Source of the DNA: Candidatus Atribacteria bacterium
GTDB taxonomy: Bacteria; Atribacterota; Phoenicimicrobiia; Phoenicimicrobiales; Phoenicimicrobiaceae
Reading direction: 5' to 3'
Assembly: GCA_003513845.1 (NCBI GenBank)
Contig: DOTB01000066.1
Location: forward strand, 1 to 6,085
Length of the DNA stretch: 6,085 bases
The first letter of the stretch is position 1, and the number at the start of each line of letters is the position of its first letter. The translations under genes were made by a program, and so were the position numbers. Below, one piece after another: positions 1 through 5,824 of the stretch. Under the pieces are notes generated by a model that was not told the DNA's origin, did no database searches, and saw only the letters and a program-made list of their open reading frames with translations.

Positions 1-336
1 ATTCTATTGGCTTATTCCCTGGTCTAAAAGTTAATCGAATTCATTTAAAGAAACGGCTGTAATTTTTCTCTTCTTTACCCGATCTTTACAGAAATTGGTA
101 GCAATTTTGAACAGCCAATTAGAGAATTTAAACGCTGGCTTAACCTGCCTAAGAGAATTATAGGCTTTTATAAAAGTCTCTTGAGTGATATCTCATACCT
201 CCTCAGTGGTACCGATTAGCCGTCAAACAATATTAAAAACGGATTTTTCATATTTCTTTACCAAAAGTGCATAGGCTTCTCTATTACCATTCAAACAACT
301 TTCTACTATAGACCAATCTTCGTTATTATTATCCAT
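1..336 (-). pseudogene. Degraded ECF-type RNA polymerase sigma factor (N-terminal part, runs off the window)
   Basis: Reading the minus strand from an ATG at 336-334 gives a recognisable sigma-70 family region 2. It starts MDNNNEDWSIVESCLNGNRE (helix-rich N-terminus), continues through YALLVKKYEKSVFNIV and RLIGTTEEV, then DITQETFIKAY (the conserved D-x-x-Q-E-x-F core-binding block), then FSNWLFKIATNFCKDRVKKR (the region 2.3-2.4 promoter melting and -10 recognition helix), and ends in a linker VSLNEFD. Four in-frame stops interrupt it: TGA at codon 38 (223-225), TGA at codon 48 (193-195), TAA at codon 102 (31-33) and TAG at codon 111 (4-6). No frameshift is visible over 112 codons. A weak AGGGAG (350-355, complement) lies 13 nt before the start, rather far. 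Known of the family: ECF factors direct transcription of envelope or stress genes. Inferred: a recently inactivated gene that once sat divergent to the transporter operon. UGA read-through cannot explain it, because TAA and TAG also occur. Confidence 0.85.
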
Positions 337-386
337 TTATATCTAATAGCTCCCTGAATCTACACCAGCTTACCATGTTTTTGTTC

Positions 387-406
387 TTTTGTAACCTACT
401 ACAAAA
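387..406. promoter_or_regulatory. Operator-like dyad TTTTGTA-N6-TACAAAA
   Basis: Perfect 7-bp arms TTTTGTA (387-393) and TACAAAA (400-406) are separated by ACCTAC. A third TACAA half-site lies at 423-427. TTGTAAC (389-395) and GTTACAA (421-427) form a second, overlapping inverted repeat. A dyad with a 6-bp centre in an intergenic region between divergent genes is typical of a dimeric repressor site. It is too AT-rich and short to be a convincing terminator. No regulator gene is present in the window to pair with it. Confidence 0.35.
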
Positions 407-416
407 AATTAATCAA
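388..416 (-). promoter_or_regulatory. Putative promoter of the sigma-factor relic
   Basis: On the minus strand, TTGATT (complement of 411-416) is followed after exactly 17 bases by TACAAA (complement of 388-393). Each box matches 4 of 6 bases of the housekeeping -35 and -10 consensus. The spacing would place transcription start near 380 and give a leader of about 45 nt before the ATG at 336. The -10 box lies inside the left arm of the 387-406 dyad, so a protein bound there would be expected to block this promoter. In AT-rich DNA such matches arise often, so this is a weak call. Confidence 0.3.
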
Positions 417-431
417 AAATGTTACAATAAC
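408..431 (+). repeat. Copy 1 of a motif shared with the region before the barrel gene
   Basis: ATTAATCAAAA (408-418) is followed after 3 bases by TTACAA (422-427) and then TAAC. The same arrangement, with a 4-base spacer, is at 4660-4683 just upstream of the outer-membrane barrel gene. This copy lies about 240 bases before the ABC start codon and about 70 bases from the sigma relic's start codon. It may be a regulator site common to both transcription units, or a coincidence of AT-rich sequence. Confidence 0.3.
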
Positions 432-444
432 TTATATTTAAGAA

Positions 445-474
445 TTGTTCGGTTTATTTATATTCACCTATATT
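445..474 (+). promoter_or_regulatory. Weak candidate promoter for the ABC operon
   Basis: TTGTTC (445-450) and TATATT (469-474) are separated by 18 bases. The -10 matches 5 of 6 consensus bases and the -35 matches 3 of 6. Transcription from here would give a leader of roughly 165 nt before the ABC start at 649. Another TTGTTC at 530-535 followed by TAATAC is a poorer alternative because its spacing is only 15. The real promoter could use an alternative sigma factor whose consensus is unknown. Confidence 0.25.
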
Positions 475-502
475 CTCAATTACCAAATACTGAATACCAT
501 AA

Positions 503-531
503 AAGAGAAAAATCAGTGAAATATTTCTCTT
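503..531. repeat. Short inverted repeat AAGAGAAA / TTTCTCTT
   Basis: Perfect 8-bp arms (503-510 and 524-531) flank a 13-base loop. It lies in the presumed leader of the ABC operon and could be a weak RNA hairpin or a protein site. There is no T-run after it, so it is not a standard intrinsic terminator. Confidence 0.3.
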
Positions 532-560
532 GTTCATTAAATTATACATCTAATACTTCT

Positions 561-578
561 TATGAGAATTATGAGAAT
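561..578 (+). repeat. 9-bp tandem duplication TATGAGAAT x2
   Basis: TATGAGAAT occurs twice back to back (561-569 and 570-578). It contains two in-frame-looking ATGs that open a longer reading frame into the ABC gene. However, no ribosome binding site precedes them and the extra residues do not resemble an ABC N-terminus. It is most simply replication slippage in the leader. Confidence 0.5.
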
Positions 579-633
579 AAAGAAAAATAAACCTCACAAT
601 AACTTTTTTAAATTGAATATCGATGCAGAGAAG

Positions 634-641
634 AAAGGAGG
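634..641 (+). promoter_or_regulatory. Strong ribosome binding site fixing the ABC ATPase start
   Basis: AAAGGAGG is a near-perfect anti-16S match. It sits 7 bases before ATG at 649, which decides in favour of this start over the longer open frame from 562. Confidence 0.85.
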
Positions 642-648
642 TAAAAGA

Positions 649-1338
649 ATGCCTTTGCTAGAGCTGAAAAAGGTGAAAAAAATCTATCAACAGGGAAAGA
701 TTTCAGTACCGGCTCTAAGAGGAATAGATTTAACTGTTGAAGAGGGAGAATTTGCCACAATATTTGGACCATCCGGCTCAGGTAAAACAACCCTGCTTAA
801 TATGATAGGCTGTTTGGATACCCCAACAGAAGGTGAAATACAGCTAAATAGAAAAAGAATTAGTGAACTTTCCAAAAAAGATTTAGCTATGACCCGTCGT
901 TACAATATTGGTTTTATTTTTCAAAGTTATAATCTGATTCCTGTTTTAACTGCCTTTGAAAACGTGGAATTTGCTATTCGGCTTATAGGTAATCTATCAG
1001 AAAAAGAGATAAGGGAAAAAGCACTAAAAATGCTGGAAGAGGTAGGATTAAAAGGAAAAGAAAATCGCAAACCTGGTGAATTATCAGGGGGAGAGAAACA
1101 AAGAGTTGCTATTGCCAGAGCACTGGTGAAAGAACCCAAAATTGTATTGGCTGATGAGCCAACTGCCAATCTGGATTCAGAAACAGCCCAGGATGTTATC
1201 AAAAATATGGTTAAGATGAATGAGGAATTGGGAACTACTTTTATCTTTTCTACTCATGACCCTCAAATTATGGAATATGCCAGAAGGTTTATCAACCTAA
1301 GAGATGGTCTGATTTCTTCCGATAAAAGGGGGAAATAA
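649..1338 (+). CDS. ABC transporter ATP-binding protein, LolD/MacB class
   Basis: This is the ATP-hydrolysing subunit of an inner-membrane ABC machine, 229 residues, the usual length of LolD-type ATPases. All motifs are intact: Walker A GPSGSGKT (40-47), Q-loop Q92 in FIFQSYNLIPVLTAFENVEF, signature LSGGEKQR (145-152), Walker B IVLADEP with catalytic E170, D-loop NLD (174-176) and H-switch H203 in FSTHD. The FxFQxxNLIPxLTAxENV segment and the N-terminal pattern KIYQQGKISVPALRGIDL are typical of the LolD/MacB/FtsE branch, which works with FtsX-fold permeases by mechanotransmission rather than by channel transport. The start is set by AAAGGAGG at 634-641. Only 3 bases separate its stop from the first permease, whose RBS lies inside this gene's end. 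The subunit therefore almost certainly serves the two permeases that follow. The substrate cannot be told from the ATPase. Lipoprotein or lipid release is inferred from the LolA-like gene downstream. Confidence 0.95.
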   Translation: MPLLELKKVKKIYQQGKISVPALRGIDLTVEEGEFATIFGPSGSGKTTLLNMIGCLDTPTEGEIQLNRKRISELSKKDLAMTRRYNIGFIFQSYNLIPVLTAFENVEFAIRLIGNLSEKEIREKALKMLEEVGLKGKENRKPGELSGGEKQRVAIARALVKEPKIVLADEPTANLDSETAQDVIKNMVKMNEELGTTFIFSTHDPQIMEYARRFINLRDGLISSDKRGK

Positions 1339-1341
1339 CAA

Positions 1342-2577
1342 GTGTTCAGTATTCGTCTTGGTATAAAAAATTTATCACGTCAAAAAAGACGGAATATCAT
1401 TACTATCTTAGTGATTGCCTTTGCCTTTTTTGGCTATCTCTTCTTAGAATCACTTTTAAATGGTATGGAGGAAATGTCCTTTGATAATATCAGAGATTTT
1501 GAGACTGGTGATATTCAGATTGCCCATCCAGAATACTGGCCAGAACGAAAGGAACTCCCTCTGGATCATCTTGTAGAATGGAATGAAATCATAAACGACG
1601 AAATAGAAAAAATTAAAGGTGTATCTGGTGTATCACCGGAACTCAGGTTTTCAGCCAATCTCAATAATGGAATTGATGAAATGGGTGTTATTGGTCTGGG
1701 AATTATTCCTGAAAATTATAATCAGGTATTTAAAACTCAGGATTATTTTAGCGAAGGTTCTCTCTTTGCTTTGAACGAAAATAAAGCAGTAATTGGAGAA
1801 AGAATGGCTGAACTAATGGATTTAAAGATGAATGATTATATTATTCTACTGGTCAGAACCAGGGAGGATACCTTTAATACCATCGAGGTAGAAATCGGAG
1901 GCATAGTAAAAACACTCAATCCTATAATAAATAGCACAATAGTTCTACTCCCACTGCACCTGGTTCAACAGGCATTAAATACCGAAAATAATGTTTCTAT
2001 GGTCTCCCTTAAAACTAATTTTGGTCAGGAAGAATTAGCTCAACAGTCTATACATGAATATTTCCGAGAAGAGGGTTTGCCCTTAGAAGCATATTCCTGG
2101 CGAGAATCTGCAGAAAGTGTCATTGCCTTAAGTACTACTAAAAAGAGCGCTATTGGAATCATTATGTCAGTAGTCTTACTTATTGGAATGGTAGGAATTA
2201 TCAATAATATTATACTTTCTGCCCTGGAGAGGACTTCCGAAATTGGGATGATGAAGGCATTGGGCATGAAAGAGTGGGAGATAGTCTTTGTCTTTATGGT
2301 AGAAGCAGCCGGTATCGGAGTAATGGGAGGATTAGCTGGTTGTCTGTTAGGTTTTCTTGGGGTTAACTGGCTGGTGAATAATGGTTTTTATATAGAAGCC
2401 TGGGGAGATATGACCCAATATGGTATACCGATTTTAGATAGAATTTATGGTGTCTGGAATTACTATTCTTTCGGTTATATTTTTTTCTTAGGTGTTATCG
2501 TTGCTATACTGTCCAGTATATTTCCAGCTTATTGGGCAGCTCACAAAGACCCGGTAGAAGCGATCTACCAGCGATAA
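1342..2577 (+). CDS. FtsX-family ABC permease, LolC/LolE-like (first of two)
   Basis: An inner-membrane permease of 411 residues, matching LolC/LolE length and lacking a fused ATPase (so not MacB itself). The layout is a basic amphipathic N-terminus (IRLGIKNLSRQKRRN), TM1 at about 19-40, a large periplasmic domain of the MacB_PCD type at about 42-268, then three TMs at about 270-293, 316-345 and 378-402. The cytoplasmic coupling segment ERTSEIGMMKALGM (from residue 296), which contacts the ATPase, and the C-terminal FPAYWAAHKDPVEAI are family hallmarks. GDIQI at 56-60, soon after TM1, is the usual opening of the periplasmic domain. The start codon is GTG at 1342, preceded by AGGGGG (1327-1332) inside the end of the ATPase gene, implying translational coupling. 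It likely pairs with the next permease as a heterodimer. Lipoprotein or lipid extraction is inferred. Peptide or drug export of the MacB type is the main alternative. Confidence 0.93.
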   Translation: MFSIRLGIKNLSRQKRRNIITILVIAFAFFGYLFLESLLNGMEEMSFDNIRDFETGDIQIAHPEYWPERKELPLDHLVEWNEIINDEIEKIKGVSGVSPELRFSANLNNGIDEMGVIGLGIIPENYNQVFKTQDYFSEGSLFALNENKAVIGERMAELMDLKMNDYIILLVRTREDTFNTIEVEIGGIVKTLNPIINSTIVLLPLHLVQQALNTENNVSMVSLKTNFGQEELAQQSIHEYFREEGLPLEAYSWRESAESVIALSTTKKSAIGIIMSVVLLIGMVGIINNIILSALERTSEIGMMKALGMKEWEIVFVFMVEAAGIGVMGGLAGCLLGFLGVNWLVNNGFYIEAWGDMTQYGIPILDRIYGVWNYYSFGYIFFLGVIVAILSSIFPAYWAAHKDPVEAIYQR

Positions 2578-2587
2578 GGGGCAATAA

Positions 2588-3844
2588 ATGAAATTTTTAT
2601 GGAATTTAGCCAGAAAAAATCTTTCCCGTTCTAAGGCAAGAACTATGATTTCCATTATTGCTGTAGCCATAGCTATTATTGCTGTAGTCTTTATGCGGGG
2701 AATGATAAGCGGATTATTGGAATCCACTTTTGAAAATCATATTCAATACAAAGCTGGTCATATAAGAGTGATTAATAGAGAATATAAATTAAAAGAGCAT
2801 TTACTATCATTAAACTATACCGTGAATGGCTTTGCTAATGAGGGGTATGAAAGCATGGCAGCAAGCCTAAAACAAATAGAAGGTGTAAAGCAGGTAGTAC
2901 CGCGATTAAAATTCCCGGCTATGGTTAGCTATCAGGAAAAATTAGTGCCAATGATAGGCTGGGGTATAGATCCACAAGAGGAAATTAAATTTACCAGAAT
3001 AGATAAACAGATCACTGAAGGAAGGATGGTTGAGCCAGGGGCAAGAGAGGTAGTGATGGGTGACGGTTTATTGCAAAAAATTGGGCGGCAAGTAGGAGAT
3101 AAGGTTACTTTTCTCTATAGCACTGCCTTTGATTCCTTTCGAGCATCTACCTTTCAGATTGTAGGAAAAATAGAAAGCAGCCTGGAACTTTTGAATGATA
3201 ATCTATTTTATCTTCCATTGGAGCAGGCACAGGCAATATTAGAAATCCCTCAAGAAGTGACAGAATTACTTATTATCACTAATGATTACCATCAGGCCGA
3301 TTTGATAATACCACAAATCGAGGAGTTTTTTGCAGCAGGGGTTCCTTCCGGAAAATATACCTGGCAGCACTGGAAATGGGACTATGATATGATTGAATTT
3401 TTCTCTTATGCTACTGTGATCTATAACTTTATTTATGTTTTTATCATTATACTGGCCTGCTTTGTCTTGATAAATACTCTTATTATGATTGTTAATGAGC
3501 GCACCCGTGAGATCGGGATGATGAGCGCCCTGGGCTTAAAAGCAAGAGAAATCCTCTACCTTTTTGCCATGGAGGGTATGATTATCGGCGCCCTGGGAAG
3601 TGCACTGGGAACTGTTATCGGCGGTATTATTACTAAAATCTTTTCCGTGGTCGGAATCAATTTTAAAGCAGCAATGGAAGGTATGTCTTCTGATTTAATG
3701 TTTGAACCAGTATTTTATACTGTTTTCAGCTTAGAAAACCTTATTTTTGCCTTTATTCTTGGTGTTTTAGTAGTGACTATTGCCTGCCTTATCCCGGCCA
3801 GAATGGCTGCCCGACTGGAACCTAACAAAGCATTAAGGATATAA
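2588..3844 (+). CDS. FtsX-family ABC permease, LolC/LolE-like (second of two)
   Basis: The second permease has 418 residues and the same four-TM FtsX plan: basic N-terminus (NLARKNLSRSKART), TM1 at about 20-42, periplasmic MacB_PCD-type domain at about 45-270, and TMs at about 274-300, 322-350 and 384-402. ERTREIGMMSALGL (from 304) is the ATPase coupling motif, and IPARMAARLEPNKALRI closes the protein. GHIRV (57-61) corresponds to GDIQI in the first permease. Overall identity between the two looks limited to the N-terminus, TMs and coupling motifs, so they are an old heterodimer pair, as in LolCE, not a fresh duplication. A Trp-rich stretch (W259, W262, W264, in WQHWKWDYD) sits at the periplasmic edge of TM2. 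The gene follows the first permease by 10 bases. Its RBS AAGGGG (2576-2581) overlaps that gene's stop, and ATG at 2588 is well placed. Confidence 0.93.
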   Translation: MKFLWNLARKNLSRSKARTMISIIAVAIAIIAVVFMRGMISGLLESTFENHIQYKAGHIRVINREYKLKEHLLSLNYTVNGFANEGYESMAASLKQIEGVKQVVPRLKFPAMVSYQEKLVPMIGWGIDPQEEIKFTRIDKQITEGRMVEPGAREVVMGDGLLQKIGRQVGDKVTFLYSTAFDSFRASTFQIVGKIESSLELLNDNLFYLPLEQAQAILEIPQEVTELLIITNDYHQADLIIPQIEEFFAAGVPSGKYTWQHWKWDYDMIEFFSYATVIYNFIYVFIIILACFVLINTLIMIVNERTREIGMMSALGLKAREILYLFAMEGMIIGALGSALGTVIGGIITKIFSVVGINFKAAMEGMSSDLMFEPVFYTVFSLENLIFAFILGVLVVTIACLIPARMAARLEPNKALRI

Positions 3845-3870
3845 GATAAGGAACAAAAGGAGAATGATTT

Positions 3871-4644
3871 ATGCCAAAACCAAAAATAAATAAACTTATA
3901 TTTATAACAATTATTATATTTACTATATTATTTTCTTTAACAAACTCGGGGTTAGCTATGGCTACCAAACAGATGACTGCCGAAGAGATTATGAAAAAGA
4001 GAGATGAAAATGAATATATTCAGTCTGCCTATGCAGAGGTAACTATGATTATCAGTAAGGGTGGTCGAGGGATTGAAAAAAATATGGTAATGTATTCCAG
4101 AGAGAAGGATGCCTTTGTGGAATTTACCAATCCTGGTGACCGGGGAACCAAGTTTTTAAAAAGAGACGACAACATCTGGATGTTTTTCCCTGATGCTGAA
4201 GAAATTGTCAAAATTTCTGGTCATATGCTGGAACAGGGTTTTATGGGAAGTGATTTTTCTTATCAGGATATGATGGAATTTGATAAATTAACTGACCTTT
4301 ATACCTTTACAATTTTAGAAGAAGATACCTTTACTAATAGACCATGTTATGTACTGGAAGCTATTGCTATCCCTGGAAAGAAGGTATCTTATTATCGCCG
4401 GGTGACCTGGATAGATAAAGAACGATTTGTAGGTTTAAAGGAAGAGCTCCATGCAGAAAGCGGCAGATTATTAAAGGTAAGTGAAGTGCAAGAAATAAAG
4501 GAAATTGACGGTCACTGGTTGCCTATTCAAGTGGTTATGGAAAATAAATTACGCAGAGATACCTACACCCGTTCTATTATTAAAGAGATTGAATTGAATC
4601 CGGAATTGGATGAAAGATTGTTCAACTTGGAAAACCTGCACTAA
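3871..4644 (+). CDS. Periplasmic LolA-like outer-membrane lipoprotein-sorting protein (TP_0789 type)
   Basis: A predicted secreted carrier of 257 residues. A Sec signal peptide spans about residues 1-31: KPKINK, a very hydrophobic Ile/Phe/Leu core, then AMA before TKQ. There is no lipobox cysteine, so it should be soluble in the periplasm. The mature part carries the hallmark block of the LolA_like (Treponema TP_0789) family: NPGDRGTKFLKR (87-98), then WMFFPDAEEIVKISGHM (103-119), then the GFMGSDFSYQDM block (123-134), followed by RPCYVLEA and a strand-rich C-terminus with WLPIQVVM. Known of the fold: an open half-barrel that holds a lipid or acyl chain. It lies 26 bases after the second permease and has the RBS AAAAGGAG (3855-3862) 8 bases before ATG, so it is in the same operon. 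The inferred role is to accept cargo from the ABC complex and carry it to the outer membrane. Cargo identity (lipoprotein or free lipid) is unknown. Confidence 0.92.
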   Translation: MPKPKINKLIFITIIIFTILFSLTNSGLAMATKQMTAEEIMKKRDENEYIQSAYAEVTMIISKGGRGIEKNMVMYSREKDAFVEFTNPGDRGTKFLKRDDNIWMFFPDAEEIVKISGHMLEQGFMGSDFSYQDMMEFDKLTDLYTFTILEEDTFTNRPCYVLEAIAIPGKKVSYYRRVTWIDKERFVGLKEELHAESGRLLKVSEVQEIKEIDGHWLPIQVVMENKLRRDTYTRSIIKEIELNPELDERLFNLENLH

Positions 4645-4655
4645 TTAGATTATTC

Positions 4656-4669
4656 TTTGATTAATCAAA
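4656..4669. promoter_or_regulatory. 14-bp perfect palindrome TTTGATTAATCAAA before the barrel gene
   Basis: This symmetrical site lies 11 bases after the stop of the LolA-like gene and about 56 bases before the barrel gene's ATG. It has no loop, so it is not a terminator hairpin. It resembles a binding site for a dimeric DNA-binding protein. It overlaps the second copy of the shared ATTAATCAAAA motif, and ATTAATCAA recurs at 4687-4695, 27 bases from the first occurrence. Confidence 0.4.
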
Positions 4670-4683
4670 ATATATTACAAAAC
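4660..4683 (+). repeat. Copy 2 of the shared upstream motif
   Basis: ATTAATCAAAA (4660-4670), a 4-base spacer, TTACAA (4675-4680) and AAC match the element at 408-431 apart from the spacer bases and one base after TTACAA. It lies within the 81-base gap ahead of the barrel gene, about 45-65 bases upstream of its start codon, a suitable place for a regulator site. No good -35/-10 pair was found in this gap, so the barrel gene may be co-transcribed with the operon or use a non-standard promoter. Confidence 0.3.
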
Positions 4684-4725
4684 AACATTAATCAACATAA
4701 TCGACACAATAACAGGGAATTATTT

Positions 4726-5823
4726 ATGAAAAAATATTTTCTTTTTGAGCACCTGCTAATAATAATATTTGTTATGATTATTTTTAGTTATTCAGCAATA
4801 GCTCACGATATAAAGCTAGGTGGACAACTTAATACCTCATTAACAGGTTTTTATGACCGCCAATTGGGATTTGGTTATATACCTCAAGCAAATCTTGACC
4901 TGGAGTTATTTCTACCACTTAAGAACAATAGTGAAATAAGATGTGCTGGCTATTCCTCTATTAATATTGCCGAAGGAAAAGTAGATTTTCTTTGGAAAAA
5001 ATTATACTGGAAACATCGTTTTGATAACTTCCATCTTACCATCGGGAGACAGCCTGTATCATGGTCTTTTGGCTCACTATTAAATCCGGTAGACTATTCT
5101 CTGGGTGCGGCAGCTTTAGATAGAGATTACAACACTAAATTTCAGAATGCCATAGAGATTTATTATCCTATTAATTGGCATACCAGCTTGTCCTTGCTAT
5201 CTTCATCACCGGGTAGTCTGGAGGATTCAAAAATAGGCTTAAGAGGCAGGACTCTGATAAATGACTTTGATGTTACAGTGCACTTTGTACAGGAACAAGT
5301 ACTAGCAGCTGAACCAGGCCAACAGCGTTTCGGCATCACCGCCAAAGGAGATATAGACAGATTTAGTGTCTATAGTGCCTTAGGATATTACCATGATGAT
5401 GTGGATTCTTTTTCATTACTTGCTGGAACTGACTATAGTTATTTCTTTCAGTCAGGTAATCAATTATATTTTCAAGCTGAATATCTAAACATACCTCCAG
5501 AACTTTTATCACAAATTACTGGCTCTATGATGTCTGCTCAATGGGAAGGGAAAGATAAAAATATCCATCTGTTGGTTAGTAATGCCTCATACCAGATTGA
5601 CGAGTTCTCCAGTATAGGCTTAACCTCTCTTTATAATTTCAGTGATGATACTATCCTATTTTTGCCAACCTATAGCAACCAGATAAATACTAATACCACT
5701 CTTGAAATTCAGGCAGCAATAAAAATGGAATCAATCGAGGAATCGGATTTGAAATCTTTAAAATTAATCGTAGGAACGCCTGCTCATATCTTTGTAGAAA
5801 TTGGAATTAATTATGCCTTTTAA
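4726..5823 (+). CDS. Predicted outer-membrane beta-barrel protein
   Basis: A secreted protein of 365 residues. The signal peptide is MKKYFLFEH plus a hydrophobic core, with AIA before HDIK (cleavage after about residue 26). The mature part of about 339 residues has alternating hydrophobic/polar strands, many aromatic residues and polar loops, no internal TM helix, and ends VEIGINYAF, a textbook C-terminal Phe beta-signal for BAM insertion. GRQPVSWSFGSLLNPVD (107-123) resembles the GRQ-x-x-W-x-x-G-x-x-x-NP-x-D signature of several porin-like barrels of the DUF1302/alginate-export kind, but the family is not certain. ATG at 4726 has only a weak RBS (AGGGAA, 4714-4719). A longer frame from TTG at 4657 would bury the signal peptide and overlap the palindrome, so it is rejected. 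Being next to the LolA-like gene, it may be the outer-membrane acceptor or exit partner of the pathway, or a delivered client. This is inference. Confidence 0.85.
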   Translation: MKKYFLFEHLLIIIFVMIIFSYSAIAHDIKLGGQLNTSLTGFYDRQLGFGYIPQANLDLELFLPLKNNSEIRCAGYSSINIAEGKVDFLWKKLYWKHRFDNFHLTIGRQPVSWSFGSLLNPVDYSLGAAALDRDYNTKFQNAIEIYYPINWHTSLSLLSSSPGSLEDSKIGLRGRTLINDFDVTVHFVQEQVLAAEPGQQRFGITAKGDIDRFSVYSALGYYHDDVDSFSLLAGTDYSYFFQSGNQLYFQAEYLNIPPELLSQITGSMMSAQWEGKDKNIHLLVSNASYQIDEFSSIGLTSLYNFSDDTILFLPTYSNQINTNTTLEIQAAIKMESIEESDLKSLKLIVGTPAHIFVEIGINYAF

Positions 5824-5824
5824 A

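Larger units (their letters stand above)
337..648. other. Non-coding divergent intergenic region
   Basis: This is 312 bases of very AT-rich DNA between the sigma-factor relic and the ABC operon, with no convincing gene. A 71-codon open frame at 375-590 has a low-complexity Asn/Tyr/Lys-rich product, no ribosome binding site and no family resemblance. The stretch contains a TTTTGTA/TACAAAA dyad, a motif shared with the region before the barrel gene, a candidate promoter in each direction, an AAGAGAAA/TTTCTCTT inverted repeat, a 9-bp tandem duplication and the RBS of the ABC gene. The hexamer TTGTTC occurs three times (381, 445, 530). Confidence 0.7.

Noticed and set aside
1..336. Sigma factor as a functional gene with UGA recoded as an amino acid
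   Set aside because: TAA and TAG are also in frame within 112 codons, and the neighbouring genes contain no in-frame UGA, so decay is simpler.
375..590. 71-codon open frame on the plus strand in the intergenic region
   Set aside because: Low-complexity Asn/Tyr/Lys-rich product, no ribosome binding site, overlaps repeats and likely promoter DNA, resembles no family.
562..648. 29-residue N-terminal extension of the ABC ATPase from ATG at 562
   Set aside because: The strong AAAGGAGG at 634-641 is correctly spaced for ATG 649. The extension is not ABC-like and its ATG lies in a tandem duplication without an RBS.
608..1202. Minus-strand open frames inside the ABC ATPase gene, and similar ones at 2040-2267, 2488-2727, 4029-4211 and 5163-5345
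   Set aside because: They lie opposite well-supported genes, have no RBS and no recognisable motifs. They are shadows of the coding strand.
649..3844. MacAB-type drug or peptide efflux pump
   Set aside because: The ATPase is not fused to a permease, there are two distinct permeases, there is no MacA-like membrane-fusion protein, and a LolA-like carrier follows. Not formally excluded.
4657..4725. 23-residue N-terminal extension of the barrel protein from TTG at 4657
   Set aside because: It would bury a clear signal peptide that begins at ATG 4726, and it runs through the 14-bp palindrome. The extension is Asn/Gln/His-rich and has no RBS.
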